Counted from the stretch's first letter, positions 1-11,512 are shown. The stretch: DNA of 26,309 bases from Rhizophagus sp. LPA8_4_AMF (GCA_021464525.1 JADRCO010000799.1:1-26309), one strand, 5' to 3'. Program-made: numbers and translations. Notes: generated by a model not told the origin, from the letters alone.

Positions 1-34
1 TTCAGCAAAAAAATTTTTTTAAATAATTTTCATA

Positions 35-90
35 TTAACCGGTTAATTAACCGGTTAAGCCCTTGGTTAACCGATTTTTAACCCGGTTAA
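35..90. repeat. GGTTAA-rich palindromic repeats
   Basis: Two abutting 12-bp perfect palindromes TTAACCGGTTAA lie at 35-46 and 47-58. Further related copies follow: GGTTAACC at 65-72 and the near-palindrome TTAACCCGGTTAA at 78-90. The block is more GC-rich than its surroundings. It may be the end of a repeat element whose rest lies outside the window. No coding potential was seen in it. Confidence 0.6.
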
Positions 91-97
91 GGTTTTT

Positions 98-278
98 TTA
101 GATGGTTCCAAGCTCTAGTTGAGAGAGTGCGAGGAAATCCAGGTTGTTTAAATTAATGACTTTCAAAGTTACTAAGCCATCATCATCTTTGCAAAGTGGA
201 AATGAAATCCACCCGGTTCTTGTCTTTGCTAATTTAGCTGATTTTCGAAGAGGAATAAAAAAAGGAAAAGAGAATTAG
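98..278. other. Possible coding scrap, strand uncertain
   Basis: This stretch has more balanced base composition than its surroundings and is open on both strands. On the minus strand a stop-to-stop frame of about 58 codons ends with residues such as GWISFPLCKDDDGLVTLKV and a stop at 98-100. On the plus strand a 40-codon frame runs from an ATG at 156 to a stop at 276-278. The minus reading looks more protein-like. I recognise no family, and it could be a fragment of a dead gene. Confidence 0.15.
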
Positions 279-1119
279 TTGTAAAAAGGGGACTCATTTT
301 ATATATCAACCATATTAGCAACCATAATTTTATCAAAATCTGTAAATGGATCATGTGTTACAATGTTAATTTCACATGGCTCTCAATCTACACAATGGAA
401 GCGAAAATTTTACAATATACAGTATTACGAAACGATATGATTTTACTCTATTTTACTATATTTGAATTCATTTAAAATCATAAATCTACCAATATTCGTC
501 ATTTTAAATCAAATTTTATACAAAAATCACTTAAAGGCAGCTTACTCATTAAAAAATAAACATTATCCTGTTTATAGATAAAATTCTTAAAAAATTATTT
601 CTTTCTTTATTTCTTTTCATTTTCTTTTCTTACAGCATGGATGCAAAAAATCTGATTCACAAACAGATAATCAATTATATACTATTGTTTATATGTATCT
701 CTTTATTAAATCATGGTCATTTTATTTTATTAGTAATTGTTATTATTATATTTATAATACTCTATATATCAATTTCATAACCGAGAATAGACATAATTAT
801 TATTCGCATATGTATTTATCTTTTTAAAAAAAAGAAGTATACCTGTTTCTATGATTAAATCATAAAAAAGATTTTATATTCTATTAAGCTTAATATTTCA
901 GACCAATATTTAGCATAAATTTCTGTATACTGGCTGTATTTCTTTAAAAATTACGTGCTAGTATAGCTAAGTTTCTCACTTGCGCGCCTTATTCTAATAT
1001 TAAATTTACGCTAATCATGGTCATTAGTAGTTATGACCATAGAATTACTTGTTATAATAAAAATAACATCTTTTAAAAATATTAGATCAATATTAAAAAT
1101 TACGATAATAAATATCTTG
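279..1119. other. AT-rich stretch without a recognisable gene
   Basis: No supportable coding region was seen here. The words TCATGGTCAT (near 711) and ATGGTCAT (1017-1024) recur, and the latter forms an inverted repeat with ATGACCAT at 1033-1040. The long minus-strand open frame over 1011-1397 is low-complexity and runs antisense to the retroelement remnant, so it is not called. Confidence 0.5.
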
Positions 1120-3115
1120 TAGTTGGCTTTTCTTAGTGAAAGGTATATGTATTTAAGGGCTTCAACTAAAGAAATTATCAATTTGATACACAAAGTCCAG
1201 ACTTGCTTGCCAATTGCCATAATAGGGAACTCCCGCATTGTTTTTAAACTTTTTGATTTTTTTCGTTTTAAAAAAATCCAATTTTTGGAGAAGACAGGAA
1301 AAATCAAGAAGTAAAAAATATAAAAGAATCGGTTATCATTTAGTAGAAGGAAAAGATGAAGGGATGACGAAAATTCGCCAAATTTGATCAAATGCAAAGG
1401 ATGTGAACGGAATATTAGTAAAAAACCGATAAAAGGTGAAGAGACATATTGTTTAATTTATTCAGAAAATAATGAAAGTAGGATCATTAAAAGAACAGAA
1501 GAGGGATTGATTAAACCGTATGAATTATGCGTAATATAAGATTGAAAAACAATGTGGTGAAAGAATATCAAGAATTTGATAATTTAGATAATGAATATAA
1601 TATAAGTATAGAGATGATCGATAAATTAATTAAGCAAAGGAGATGATAAACATATTAAAGAATAGTATTTTAGAAGGGGAGAAAAAAGGATATAAGAAAG
1701 ATAGATATTATTTATCGATAGAAAGTAAGAAAATTAAAAAGAAGGTAGTAGAGAAAGGAAGGGAAATAATAGAATATATGGTGATATGGAAGATAAGAAA
1801 GGAGAATCACAGCGATAAAGAGGAGATCAAAATATATGCAATATATGAGTCAAAAAATGAGAATGAGTACAAAGTAATCTTGGGAAGGATGATTATTGGA
1901 TTAATTCTAATAAATAATCGAAGCGAGATTTTATTAGAAATTTATGATAAAGTTAAAAGATTGATTAAAGAATTTTTTAGAAAATTTAAGTAATAGACGA
2001 AGATTAGATAATGAATATTTTATGGAGCTTTTAGCCATAGAAAATCTAATGAAGAATTTGGAGGTAGAGATCAATTTAGATAATGATACGGAGACCAAGA
2101 TTAGGGAAATACAGAAAAAAGAAATAAACAATTTCATCAATAATATAAAAGAAGATAAAAATGATTGCTATAAAATTGAGATAGTAGAGGAAGGATTAAT
2201 GGTGAACGAGTTTAATCTTTTCTGGAATCATAAAATAATTACAGGAAACTTTCGAGGTTGGAGGAAAAGTGCACTGAAGCGATATGGAAAACGAAATATT
2301 AAACAGTCAAAAAATTGAAGATTTATTTTATTATAATTATAAAAATGAATTTGACTGGGTAAGAACGTTAAATTTTATTAATTTTCTTTTGGCAATGTCG
2401 AGATAATGACACGCGAAAAGAGCATATAAGATTAAGAATCTAATCTAATTAAAGAATTACCGACGTATGGAACGCTATATAAGAGAGAAGTTAATGGTAT
2501 AGAAAGTAGTTTATATCCTAGATGTAAAAAGAAGAAGATTGGATTCATATATGGAGATGTGAAGAAAACCAATATTCAATTAGATAAGTAATTGAAGAAG
2601 CAATATATGAATTTGAGATTAAATTAGAAGAGAAAAGTAAAGAAGACGAAATTGAAATATTGCGAGATATTAATATAGCGTTTATACAGATTTTATATAG
2701 AAAATCGAGTATTTTATTAGGATATAGTAGAGAGTGGTAACTTTTGAGAGGAGTATATAATAACAAATTTAATGATATTACGAATAAAAAAGAAGAGAGA
2801 TTAGTGATAGAGGCTTTGTGGAATTTTTGTTATGATCAATTAAGATCGAAGATTTGGGTAAAGAGGGTTGAAGAGGTAATTAATATAGAGAAAATTAACG
2901 GTATAGATGGAATGATGAAAAGAAAACGTAAAGATGACAAAGAAAGGGTAGAAGGAAATACGGGAAATAAAACAAAAAATAATAAAAGAAGAAAAGAAAA
3001 TAATAAAAATGAAGAAAAAAATAATCAAATTTAATTAAATTAGTAACAGAAGCTAGAATTATTCAAGAACTAACAGAAGGAACGTCAATTAAAAGATATG
3101 GAGTACAGAAATGAA
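1120..3115 (+). mobile_element. Degenerate retroelement-like coding remnant (3' part)
   Basis: A plus-strand, purine-rich (A/G) coding relic whose protein signal continues through many frameshifts and stops. Successive open pieces lie at about 1123-1314, 1360-1539 (with a C-x2-C, KCKGC), 1536-1646, 1643-1993, 1995-2318, 2284-2406, 2456-2540, 2534-2740 and 2741-3034. A final piece ends near 3113. Two linked pieces carry P-R-C at 2517-2525 and, in the next frame, H-I-W-R-C (His codon 2546, Cys codon 2558). That resembles the zinc-binding tail after the reverse transcriptase/RNase H region of non-LTR retrotransposons. The first Cys of the C-x2-C pair has become Tyr. Lys/Glu/Ile-rich proteins like this recur in Glomeromycota genomes. 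The polymerase core is absent, so the type is inferred from the tail only. It is certainly not functional as it stands. Confidence 0.55.
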
Positions 3116-3427
3116 AATAGTTTAGAATATGTAGCAATTTATATAGTTATTTAGTTTAGATTAAATTTAGTTATAGAGAATAATATGTATTTTGACCTTT
3201 ATTTTCTAAGTGTTTTAATATTTATGTAAATTGATATAAATAAAATAATTAATAAACGCGTTACTAAAAAAGAAGACTTTTATTCTTTTGCTTTATTGAC
3301 TCTAGCATTAAATATTTTGTTAGCTATATGTAATCGAGATTGATGATAAGAAATTCAATTTAATAAGCGTGGTAATACAATTCTTTACTAAAGATATTTT
3401 GTAATTCAACAATGGAAAGAGAGATAC
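3116..3427. other. Intergenic, no gene seen
   Basis: AT-rich spacer between the retroelement remnant and the 3' flank of the first BTB-TLDc gene. No open frame, RNA gene or clear repeat could be supported. Confidence 0.5.
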
Positions 3428-3790
3428 AATTTCATGTACTTTAATTTAATTTATAAATGCCTTTATGATAATGGGGATCGAGGTAATATACCACATTTCA
3501 CTATTGATATTAAACTATCTATTTATTAATCAAAACATACATCATTAATTTTCGTTAGTATCGAATTCCAACGCTATCTATAAGACTTTGCAAAAAATTT
3601 ATTCTTACAGTAAAAAACAACACATTTTTAATGATTGCAAATAATTCATTGTTAATGAATAGAATTAACAATTATAATTAACACAACTGCTGTGTTTCTG
3701 TTGAGAATGACTGCAAAGATATTCTTGACTTTTCAGTAAATACCCGTAATTTATTATTTGAATATACACTATACTTAAGAAAAAACATAT
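3428..3790. repeat. 3' flank duplicate, copy A
   Basis: This flank is similar in order and sequence to 5686-6180, the 3' flank of the next gene. Shared words include CTATTTATTAAT, AAACATACATCATTA, TTCGTTAGTA and GACTGCAAA, followed by a TTTTCAGTAA / TTTCCAGTAA pair. It shows that the duplicated unit included downstream non-coding DNA as well as the gene. Copy A is shorter because copy B carries an extra segment at about 5860-6030. Confidence 0.65.
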
Positions 3791-3844
3791 AAAACAAATG
3801 TTTAAACAACTTATATAAAGTAACTATAATATAATATAATTTAA

Positions 3845-5317
3845 CTATCTTTTGATAACTTGAAATACTTCATAATCATCTACATTCATACTAAATGGTA
3901 AACCCAGCGAGGGATAAGAATTTGATGATTTATGGTTCCAAATATTAGGACCTTGACCAAAATTTAAATACAAATCAGTAAAACCAAATATTGGTCCACA
4001 ATGTGCAGAACACCATATGGAATATCCATCACCATTACTGTAAACTACTTTTGCACTCTGAAGATCATTCTTATTTGTAAACGAGAATATAAAACTATCT
4101 TTTGTGGACTTATTTTTACCACTCGAATCCCAAAAAAGTGGATTATAACCTCCAATTATTTGTTCTGAATTTGTAATTTTTACTACAACTATAGTAGCTC
4201 CTTTGTTATCACATTTAGCATGAAATTCTGCAGCTGTATTACCATCCCTGCTAGCCCTATATAAGAGATTAAAATTATAAATATTTTTACCATTTTCTTT
4301 CTTATCAATCCAATTTTCAAAGATTGTAAGGTGCTTGTGATTAACTATAATAGAGTCTGCATTACATTTTGGGCGTCTTGGTGTATATTTTGGTTTGTAT
4401 CCAGGAATCATATAAAATTTCAAAATATCATCTCTTAATTCTTTAGAAAAAATATCTTCATAGGGTTTAACTTCGTTAAAGTAATCTTCAGTAGAGATTT
4501 CATAAAATCTAATTAAAGGAATAAATTTGTGCAGAATCCTTTTAAATATATTAATGTCATCTTGGTTCCATTTAGAGACGTCTTGATTAAGTGATTTCTC
4601 TTGCGCCAATCCCCATTTAATTAAATTTTCCCAAATTTCAATTTCTTCTAAATTCAAGTCATCACGTTTTAATATAATTTCCAATAAAGGAGCAGGTAAT
4701 TGAGTGAATTTATCAGAGTTGAATAAAATTTCTGGATCAGAACAAATTTTTTCCAAACAATATTCTTGTAAATTAACAAGTGCTTCAGAATAATAAATAA
4801 TTTGAAGAATCCCAATTGGGTCATTTTGTAAGAATTGTTGTTGATTCTTAATAATAGAATCTTCGATAAGTTTAGTTAAAATTTTCAACATTAATTCGAC
4901 AGAAGCAAACATAAAATTCAATAGCTCAGTTCCAGTTTTATTAGAAATATCTATTTTATCAGTATAAAAATACCTAAAAATATGAAAAGACACTGTTAAG
5001 TAAAATTTATAAAAAAGAAAGAAAAAATGATTGAAATTTAAATAATGTTCTGTAGCAACTTACTTAAGAATAACATCAAAAACTTGTGGAGAAATATTTG
5101 GTAATTTAGTTATATATTTTCCATCTTTTTTTTCGATATTCTCAGCGGATAATGTTTTATTAAAATATTCAGATCTACAACTCAAAATACAAGAATGCGC
5201 ATGAAATTCCTTAAAATTAGGTTCTTTTCCAATATGAATAATAACATTATAATCCGTTTCTATTTTGAGTAATTGTCCAAACGCTTCGGATAAATCAGAT
5301 TCAAAATTGTAAGTCAT
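3845..5317 (-). CDS. BTB-BACK-TLDc domain protein, copy 1 (two exons)
   Basis: The gene is spliced: exon 1 is 5064-5317, intron 4974-5063 (90 bp, GTAAGT...TTTTTAG) and exon 2 3845-4973. The join restores K85 and gives 460 aa. The start is the MTYNF Met that all paralogs share; an in-frame upstream Met at 5392 would only add a low-complexity Phe/Lys tail. The BTB/POZ fold spans about residues 20-120, with YNVIIHIG, the HAHS...RSEYF core at 39-52 and VILKYFYTDKID across the splice site. The BACK domain follows to about 245, with LLEIILKRDDL at 181-191 and the IWENLIKWG helix at 198-206. TLDc runs from about 291 to the end, with LLYRASRDGNT, FHAKCDNKGAT, GGYNPLFW and SFIFSF. In this family BTB usually binds CUL3 and BACK extends the adaptor, so a ubiquitin-ligase adaptor is a reasonable inference. 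The TLDc role here is unknown. No signal peptide or membrane segment is seen. Confidence 0.9.
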
Positions 5318-5390
5318 TTTTATTTGAAATTTCTCAATGTAAATTTTTGAGTAAAAAAAGAAAAAAAGAAAAAAGAATTTTTTGAAGATC

Positions 5391-5443
5391 ACTATTTTAT
5401 TAAGTATAATTACGGACAGAATGACATAATTCTCCGAACCAAT
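5391..5443 (-). promoter_or_regulatory. Promoter-like block of BTB-TLDc copy 1
   Basis: On the coding strand, ATTGGTTCGG (plus strand CCGAACCAAT, 5434-5443) is followed by TCCGTAATT and then the TATA-like TTAATAAAAT, and then GATCTTCA. The same order recurs before copies 2, 3 and 4. ATTGG is an inverted CCAAT box, so binding of an HAP/NF-Y-type factor is plausible. That is an inference from the motif only. Confidence 0.5.
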
Positions 5444-5630
5444 TATATTATCAAAAATGATTACGTAATTGGGCTATCAATTCCAGCTAAAATTTCTGCC
5501 TATAATCTCGGCCAAAATTGTCGTTTATCATCGGTGTTATCGACTAAATTAATATTGATTATTAAATATTATAGTTATTTTAAGTAATAATTGTTCAAAT
5601 TAATATTTAGTAATAAGAATATATATAAAA

Positions 5631-6180
5631 GAATTATGTAAAGCATGATTGATATTCATGTATCAGTCACTTCACGTACTTTTTATTTAATTTTTAGATG
5701 CCTTGATGAGGTAATATACTACTGTACATTTCATTACTGATATATATCCATCTATTTATTAATAAAACATACATCATTATGTTCGTTAGTAACGAATTTC
5801 GACGCTACCCAAAACCACACGTGTACAAGACCTGTAAAAAATTTAACCTTACGGTAACTTCCTTTCTCAAAAAAATTAGTAATCTGAAGTGGAAATATTA
5901 TTTATATATTATAACATTCCTTTGCTTATAAAATTCTTTGTGTTTAACGTTATTTACATGTATATGATATTTTTTCTTTTGATAATTTAAATTATCTTGG
6001 AGATTCTACCTCGCTCAACTTAAATTAAATTAAAATCGGCACATTTTAAATGATTATTAAACAATTCATTATTAATGACTAGACTTTACAGTTATAATTA
6101 TGACTGCAAAAATAAAGATGAATAATTTTAAATATTCTTAACTTTTCCAGTAAGTTATAATGATTTATTTTTTTGAATAT
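5631..6180. repeat. 3' flank duplicate, copy B
   Basis: The stretch matches 3428-3790 over 5686-5860 and 6032-6180, with an unmatched insert between. Its first 37 bases (GAATTATGTAAAGCATGAT...) also recur at 8087-8123, upstream of copy 2. Together these mark the boundaries of the tandem duplication that made copies 1 and 2. No gene is seen. Confidence 0.65.
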
Positions 6181-6194
6181 ATATATATATATAT
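6177..6194. repeat. (AT)n microsatellite
   Basis: An uninterrupted AT dinucleotide run just downstream of copy 2's 3' end. Confidence 0.9.
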
Positions 6195-6306
6195 TATACT
6201 ACGTATAAAATAAATGTTTACTTGTAATATATAATTTATAGAGTAACTAACTACACAATAAAATTTCCATCCGATGTACAACAATAATATACTGTATATA
6301 ATTTAA

Positions 6307-7687
6307 CTATATTTTAATAACTTGAAATACTTCATAATCATCTACATTAATAATATCTGGTAAATCTAATGAAGGATAAGAATTTGAAGATCTATGGCTA
6401 TGGTTCCAAACATTAGGACCTTTACTAAAATTTAAATATAAATCACCATAACCGAATATTGGACCATAATTTTTATAACCTTGTATAGAATATTGACCAC
6501 CATTACTGTAAACTACTTTTGCACTCTGAAAGTCATTCTTATTTGTAAACGAGAATATAAAACTATCTTTTGTAGGCTTAGAACCGTTACTTGAATACCA
6601 AAAAAGTGGATTATATCCTCCAATTATTTGTTCTGAACTTGTAATTTTTAATACAACTATAGTAGCCCCTTTGTTATCACATTTAGCATGGAACGCTACA
6701 GCCGTATTACCATCCCTGCTAGCTCTATACAAGAGATTAAATTTATAAGGAATTTCATTAATATATTTGTCATTTTCTTTCTTTTTATCAATCCAATTTG
6801 CAAATAGTGTAATGTGCTTTTGGTTAATTATAATAGAGTCTACATTACATTTTGGATTCCTTGGTGTATATTTTGGTTTATATCCAGGAATCATATAAAA
6901 TTTTAAAATATCATCTCTTAATTCTTTAGAAAAAATATCTTCATAGGGTTTAACTTTGTTAAAGTAATCTTCAGTAGAGATTTCATAAAATCTAATTAAA
7001 GGAATAAATATGGATAGAATCTTTTTAAATATATTAATATCACCTTGGTTCCATTTAGAGACGTCTTTATTAAGTACTTTCTCTTGTGCTAATCCCCACT
7101 TAATTAAAATTTCCCAAATTTTAATTTCTTCTAAATTTAAGTCATCACGGTTTAAAATAATTTCCAACAAAGAAGCAGGTAATTGAGTGAATTTATCAGA
7201 GTTGAATAAAATTCCCGGTTCAGAACAAATTTTATCCAAACAATATCCTTGTAAATTAACAAGTGATTTACAATAATAAATAATTAGAAGAATCTCAATT
7301 GGGTCTCTTTGCAAGAATGATTGTTGATTTTTAATAATAGAGTCTTCGATAAGTTTAGTTAATTTTTTCAACATCAATTTATCAGAAGCAAACATAAAAT
7401 TCAATAGCTCAATTCCAGTTTTATTAGCGATATCAATTTTACCAGTATAAAGGTACCTAAAAATATGAGAAGGTATTAATTATATATTTTCCGTCTTTTT
7501 TTTCGATATTTTTTGCGGATAATATTTTATTAAAATATTCAGATCTACAGCGTAAAATATAAGAATGGGCATGAAATTCCTTAAAATTAGGTTCTTTTCC
7601 AATGTAAATGATAACATTATAATCCGTTTCTATTTTGAGTAATTGTCCAAACGATTCGGATAATTCAGATTCAAAATTATAAGTCAT
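6307..7687 (-). pseudogene. BTB-BACK-TLDc copy 2, exon 1 end and splice donor deleted
   Basis: Exon 2 (6307-7456) is fully open and encodes 382 residues with intact BACK (LLEIILNRDDL, IWEILIKWG) and TLDc (LLYRASRDGNT, FHAKCDNKGAT, GGYNPLFW) blocks. It is very close to copy 1. Exon 1 starts normally at 7687 (MTYNFESELSESFG), but after DGKYII it jumps straight into the last 20 or so bases of the intron. About 15 codons (the region equal to KLPNISPQVFDVILK) and the donor GTAAGT are missing. The exon 1 frame then stops at 7457-7459. That stop, TAG, is the old acceptor itself. GT sites further up exon 1 (for example in GCTGTAGAT) do not have the phase needed to join exon 2. The gene therefore cannot make a normal BTB protein. 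A BACK-TLDc protein from an internal start remains possible. An assembly or sequencing gap should also be considered. Confidence 0.7.
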
Positions 7688-7756
7688 TTTTATTCGAAAT
7701 TTCTCAATGTAAATTTTTTTGCGCAAAAAAAGAAAGAAAGAAGATTTTCTTGAAGA

Positions 7757-7818
7757 TCGCTGTTTTATAAAGTAAAATTACAGACAAAATGGACAAATTC
7801 TCCGAACCAAGAACCAAT
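7757..7818 (-). promoter_or_regulatory. Promoter-like block of BTB-TLDc copy 2
   Basis: The same arrangement as copy 1: a CCGAACC core at 7802-7808, with CCAAT displaced to 7814-7818 by a short repeated GAACCAA. TGTAATTTTACTTTATAAAA and GATCTTCA follow on the coding strand. It is well kept although the gene behind it is broken, which fits a recent loss. Confidence 0.45.
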
Positions 7819-9911
7819 TAAATTATTAAAAAATGATTACTTAATTTGTACTGAAGATCAATTTCAGCTAAAATTTCTGTCTATAATCTCGGCCAGAAAT
7901 GTCGTAATCATCGGCGAAATATTTTAAGTTGTCCGCAATATTATTTTCAAATTAATCCGTTTTTAAATCCCATTATTTGTTTAAATTAAATTAGTACAAG
8001 TTCATTAAATATCATAGAAATTCTAAGGTAGAATTAATTGTTAAAATTAATTTTTAGTACTAATTACAGTAATTAGAATATCAAAGGAATTATGTAAAGC
8101 ATGATCGATATCCATGTATCAATTGTATCATGATTATACGAAATAATCTTAATATTTATGTTTTATTGATCATTGTAATTAGGTAACAATATTATACGTC
8201 GCTGCAGATTTTGAAGGAATATTCTTTGTAGAAATTTTTATGTAATTTGAGCATAAAAAAATTGAATAAAGTTTGGATATCCTCATCCTTCTAACCATAT
8301 TTGTAAAGTGATAATATAATAATTATTTTTTATAGAAACTAAAATAATCCTTTCAAGTGGATTTGTAATTATTCTTCGTTTATTTGTTTTTTAAAAACTT
8401 CCAATTTTTAGCTATAAATAATAAACTATAAATGCAACCTTTATTATCACATTTTTTATATAATTGACTTTGGTCGACGCGATTATTCTTTATACACTTT
8501 CACTTATATTTGCAGTATATACAGTACGTAGTACATCTTAAAAATCAACAGATGCAAATATTTAATATTTAATTCTTTTATATAAAAATTACAAGTTAAA
8601 TACTGTGACAAAATTTTATAAAGTGTATACAGTACATATTATTATTCATGATTTTGATGAATAGAGTTAAAATTTGATTATTGTATTAAGAGATTTAAAT
8701 TTATAAATTTGATACTAAGAATAATTTATAATAAAATTTACTTTTCTCGAAGTACACATATTAAATACCTGCACTCAAATTAGCTCTTTGTAATGTTTTC
8801 CTTATTGCAAAATGAGTTGTTAGATTGAAACTCTATCTATAGAGTATTAATATTGTTATTTTAGACGATTAAAACTTATTAATTTAGTAAGCCAACATTG
8901 AACTCTAAAAGTCATTTTATTTTCTAGTTAATAATTGATTAAGATTATGAAAATTACTAAATAGGATATAATGTTATTATTTCATTTTGTTGAAGATATT
9001 ATGAAATCAATTAACCAGTGGTAATCTAAATACTTGATAATCACACAATTATTTAAAGATGAATAACAATCTTTCTTGTTAGATTTACTTAATATAAAAT
9101 ATTTACTTATTTGTTAAATTATTACTGTATTTTTGCATTATTAATTCTGTTAAATTTTAATTTATTAGTTCAGAAATATTTTATTGATTTTTTTTTTAAA
9201 ATAAGTACTAATGAAATTATTATTTATTTAATTGTCTTTATACCCATAAAAACCACAAAATTGAACAAAGAAATCATTGTTATGCGAGAAGCTTTATTCT
9301 CTCTATCATAAAAATTATTTTCATGCAAAATAAGGTCATTGGTAAATTTTCTATCCTCTGAAATAATTAGTTCTTGTATTTGACAAGAATGAAATATTAT
9401 ATTTCAGGTTATAAATTCACACTAATACTTGCATTTTACAATAAAAAAATAATTTACAATTTTTTATATAATATTTGAGACATAATATCGGAATTTCATT
9501 CTTTTATTTCGTACGTGTAATATTTTAAATTTACAAATAATGAATAATGAATTTTGTTTTTACGTACTCGAATAATAAATGAGTAAAAATATTTTCACAT
9601 TAATATAAAAGAATAAAATCAATAGGAAAATAAATGATAAAGCCACTTTTTTTATGACATTACACCCTTGTCGTAATTGATCATTGAGACCGGCTATACA
9701 ATAATGAAATTCAAAGAAAAAAAAACATTTTTGAAAATTATTGAAAAAAAAAAAATATTACAAACCATATTTAAATAAAACATCTTTAAAAAGAAATTTT
9801 GCCCAAAAAAAGATGATATTTTATGAATAATAAAATAATGTTAAATACAAAAAAAAAAAAAAAAGATTTCAAAATATTTAATCTTTTTTCAAAAAAAGGC
9901 ATTAAAAGAAA
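7819..9911. other. Long AT-rich intergenic region, no gene seen
   Basis: The first 120 bases or so still resemble the upstream region of copy 1 (for example TAAAATTTCTG and TATAATCTCGGCCA). 8087-8123 repeats 5631-5667. Beyond that I see only AT-rich sequence with poly-A runs near 9717-9755 and 9850-9864. The 66-codon open frame at 9111-9311 is Phe/Ile/Leu-rich chance sequence and is not called. Confidence 0.5.
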
Positions 9912-11394
9912 TTATTGCTTCATTACTTGAAAAACTTCATAATCATCAAATTCATAAGTTCCTTTCATACCATCAAGTATAGGATATGAATATTGATTAT
10001 TTTCCTTAAATGGTTCACTAACCCAATTATTTTCAGTACTCAAGTATAAATTATTTAAACCAAATATTGGAAGACTTGAATAACAAATTATAGAATTTCT
10101 ATCGCCATTACTATAAGTTACTTTAGCAGTTTGAAGGTTTGTTCGATCTGCTAATAAGAATATAAAACTATCTTTTGTGGACTTATGATTACCACTTGAA
10201 TCCCATTGAAGTGGATTATAACCACCAACTATTTGTTCTGAATTTTTAGTTTTAATAATAACTATTGTCGCCCCCATGTTATCACATTTAGCATGAAATG
10301 TTGCAGCTGTATTACCATCCCTTCTAGCTCTGCATAAAAGATTAAACTTGTAGTTAATCTTTCCTTCTTTTTTATCAATCCAATTTGCGAAAAGTGCTAT
10401 GTGTTTTTGATTAATTATAACAGAATCAATATTAATATTATTCACTGGATTCTTTGAATGCCTTGGCGTATATACTGGTTTGTATTCAGGAATCATGTGA
10501 GATTTTAAAATATCTTCTCTTAATTCTTTAGACAAAAGTTTTTCATAAGGTTTAACTTTGTTAAAGTAATCTCTAGAAGAAATATCGTAAAATCTAATTA
10601 AAGGAATAAATTTATAAAGAATCCTTTTAAAAATATTAATATCATCCTTATTCCATTTAGAGACGTCTTGATTGAGTACTTGCTCTTGCGCTAATCCCCA
10701 TTTGATTAAATTATCCCAAATTTTAATTTCTTCTAAATTTAAGTCATCACGTTTTAAAATTATTTCCAATAAAGGAGCAGGTAATTGAGTGAATTTTTCA
10801 GAGTTAAATAAAATTTCTGGTTCAGAACAAATTTTATCCAAACAATATTCTTGCAAATTAACAAGTGATTTACAATAATAAATAATTTGTAAAATTCCAA
10901 TTGCGTCATTTTGCAAGAATTGTTGTTGATTTTCAATAATAAAATCTTCGATAAGTTTGGTTAACTTTTTCAACATTAGTTCATTAGAAACAACCATAAA
11001 ATTCAAAAGCTCAGTTCCAGTTTTATCAGTAATATCAATTTGATTGGTATAGAGGTACCTAAAAATATGAAGATAATATAAGTAAATTTTTTATAAAAAA
11101 TGTTAAAAATCTTCATAATTTACTATTAGTTTCTTACTTAAGAATAACATTAAAAGCTTGAGGAGAAATATTTGGATTCTTAATTAAATATTTTCCATCC
11201 TTCATCACAATATTTTCAGCAGATAATATTTTATCAAAATATTCGGACCTACAGCGTAAAATATTAGAATGTGCATGAAATTCCTTAAAATTACTAGGTT
11301 CTTTTCCAATATGAATGATGACGTTATAATCCGTTTCTATTTTGAGCAATTGTCCAAGCGCTTCGGATAATTCAGATTCATAATTATATGGCAT
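9912..11394 (-). CDS. BTB-BACK-TLDc domain protein, copy 3 (two exons)
   Basis: Exon 1 is 11138-11394, intron 11059-11137 (79 bp, GTAAGA...TTTTTAG) and exon 2 9912-11058, giving 467 aa. The start is the Met of MPYNYESELSEALG. BTB carries YNVIIHIG, a one-residue insertion in EPSNFKEF, HAHSNILRCRSEYF and VILKYLYTNQID across the junction. The BACK hallmark LLEIILKRDDL is at about 182-192 and IWDNLIKWG follows. TLDc starts near 296. Its usual LLYRASRDG is LLCRARRDG (about 326-334), followed by FHAKCDNMGAT and GGYNPLQW. The linker before TLDc is longer than in the paralogs (extra NPVNNIN). The C-terminal segment between SIICYS and FDDYEVF is unlike the other copies. It has the shared promoter block but no clear duplicated flanks, suggesting an older duplicate than copies 1 and 2. 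Probably a CUL3-type adaptor, by inference only. Confidence 0.9.
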
Positions 11395-11410
11395 TTTTTT
11401 TCACTCAATA

Positions 11411-11434
11411 TTTTTTTTTTTTTTTTTTTTTTTT
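11411..11434. repeat. T24 homopolymer
   Basis: A run of 24 T on the plus strand (poly-A on the coding strand) lies just upstream of the copy 3 start codon, in its 5' leader. Length variation between strains or assembly error would be expected here. Confidence 0.9.
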
Positions 11435-11462
11435 GAGAAACGCAAAAGCCACATTTTTTTGT

Positions 11463-11512
11463 AGATCTATATTTAATAAAGCAAAATTACGGACAAAATT
11501 CCCCGAACCAAT
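11463..11512 (-). promoter_or_regulatory. Promoter-like block of BTB-TLDc copy 3
   Basis: CCGAACCAAT is at 11503-11512 on the plus strand. On the coding strand this is followed by TCCGTAATTTTGCTTTATTAAAT and then GATCTAC. It matches the blocks of copies 1, 2 and 4, while the surrounding intergenic DNA does not. Confidence 0.5.

Noticed and set aside
1011..1397. 128-codon minus-strand frame
   Set aside because: It lies antisense to the retroelement remnant and is dominated by Phe/Ile/Leu, as expected for the complement of a Lys/Glu/Ile-rich frame.
5060..5392. Extended start for BTB-TLDc copy 1 at 5392
   Set aside because: The extra 25 residues are a Phe/Lys low-complexity translation of a poly-A/T leader. 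Copies 3, 4 and 5 start at the equivalent of the Met at 5317.
3845..5392. Separate BTB and BACK-TLDc genes
   Set aside because: Consensus GTAAGT and TTTTTAG sites join the two in phase and restore the conserved ILKY(F/L)YT motif in each intact copy except copy 5, where the equivalent is ILRFIYC.
9111..9311. 66-codon plus-strand open frame
   Set aside because: Only Ile/Leu/Phe/Asn-rich chance sequence in AT-rich DNA, with no start context, promoter or family.
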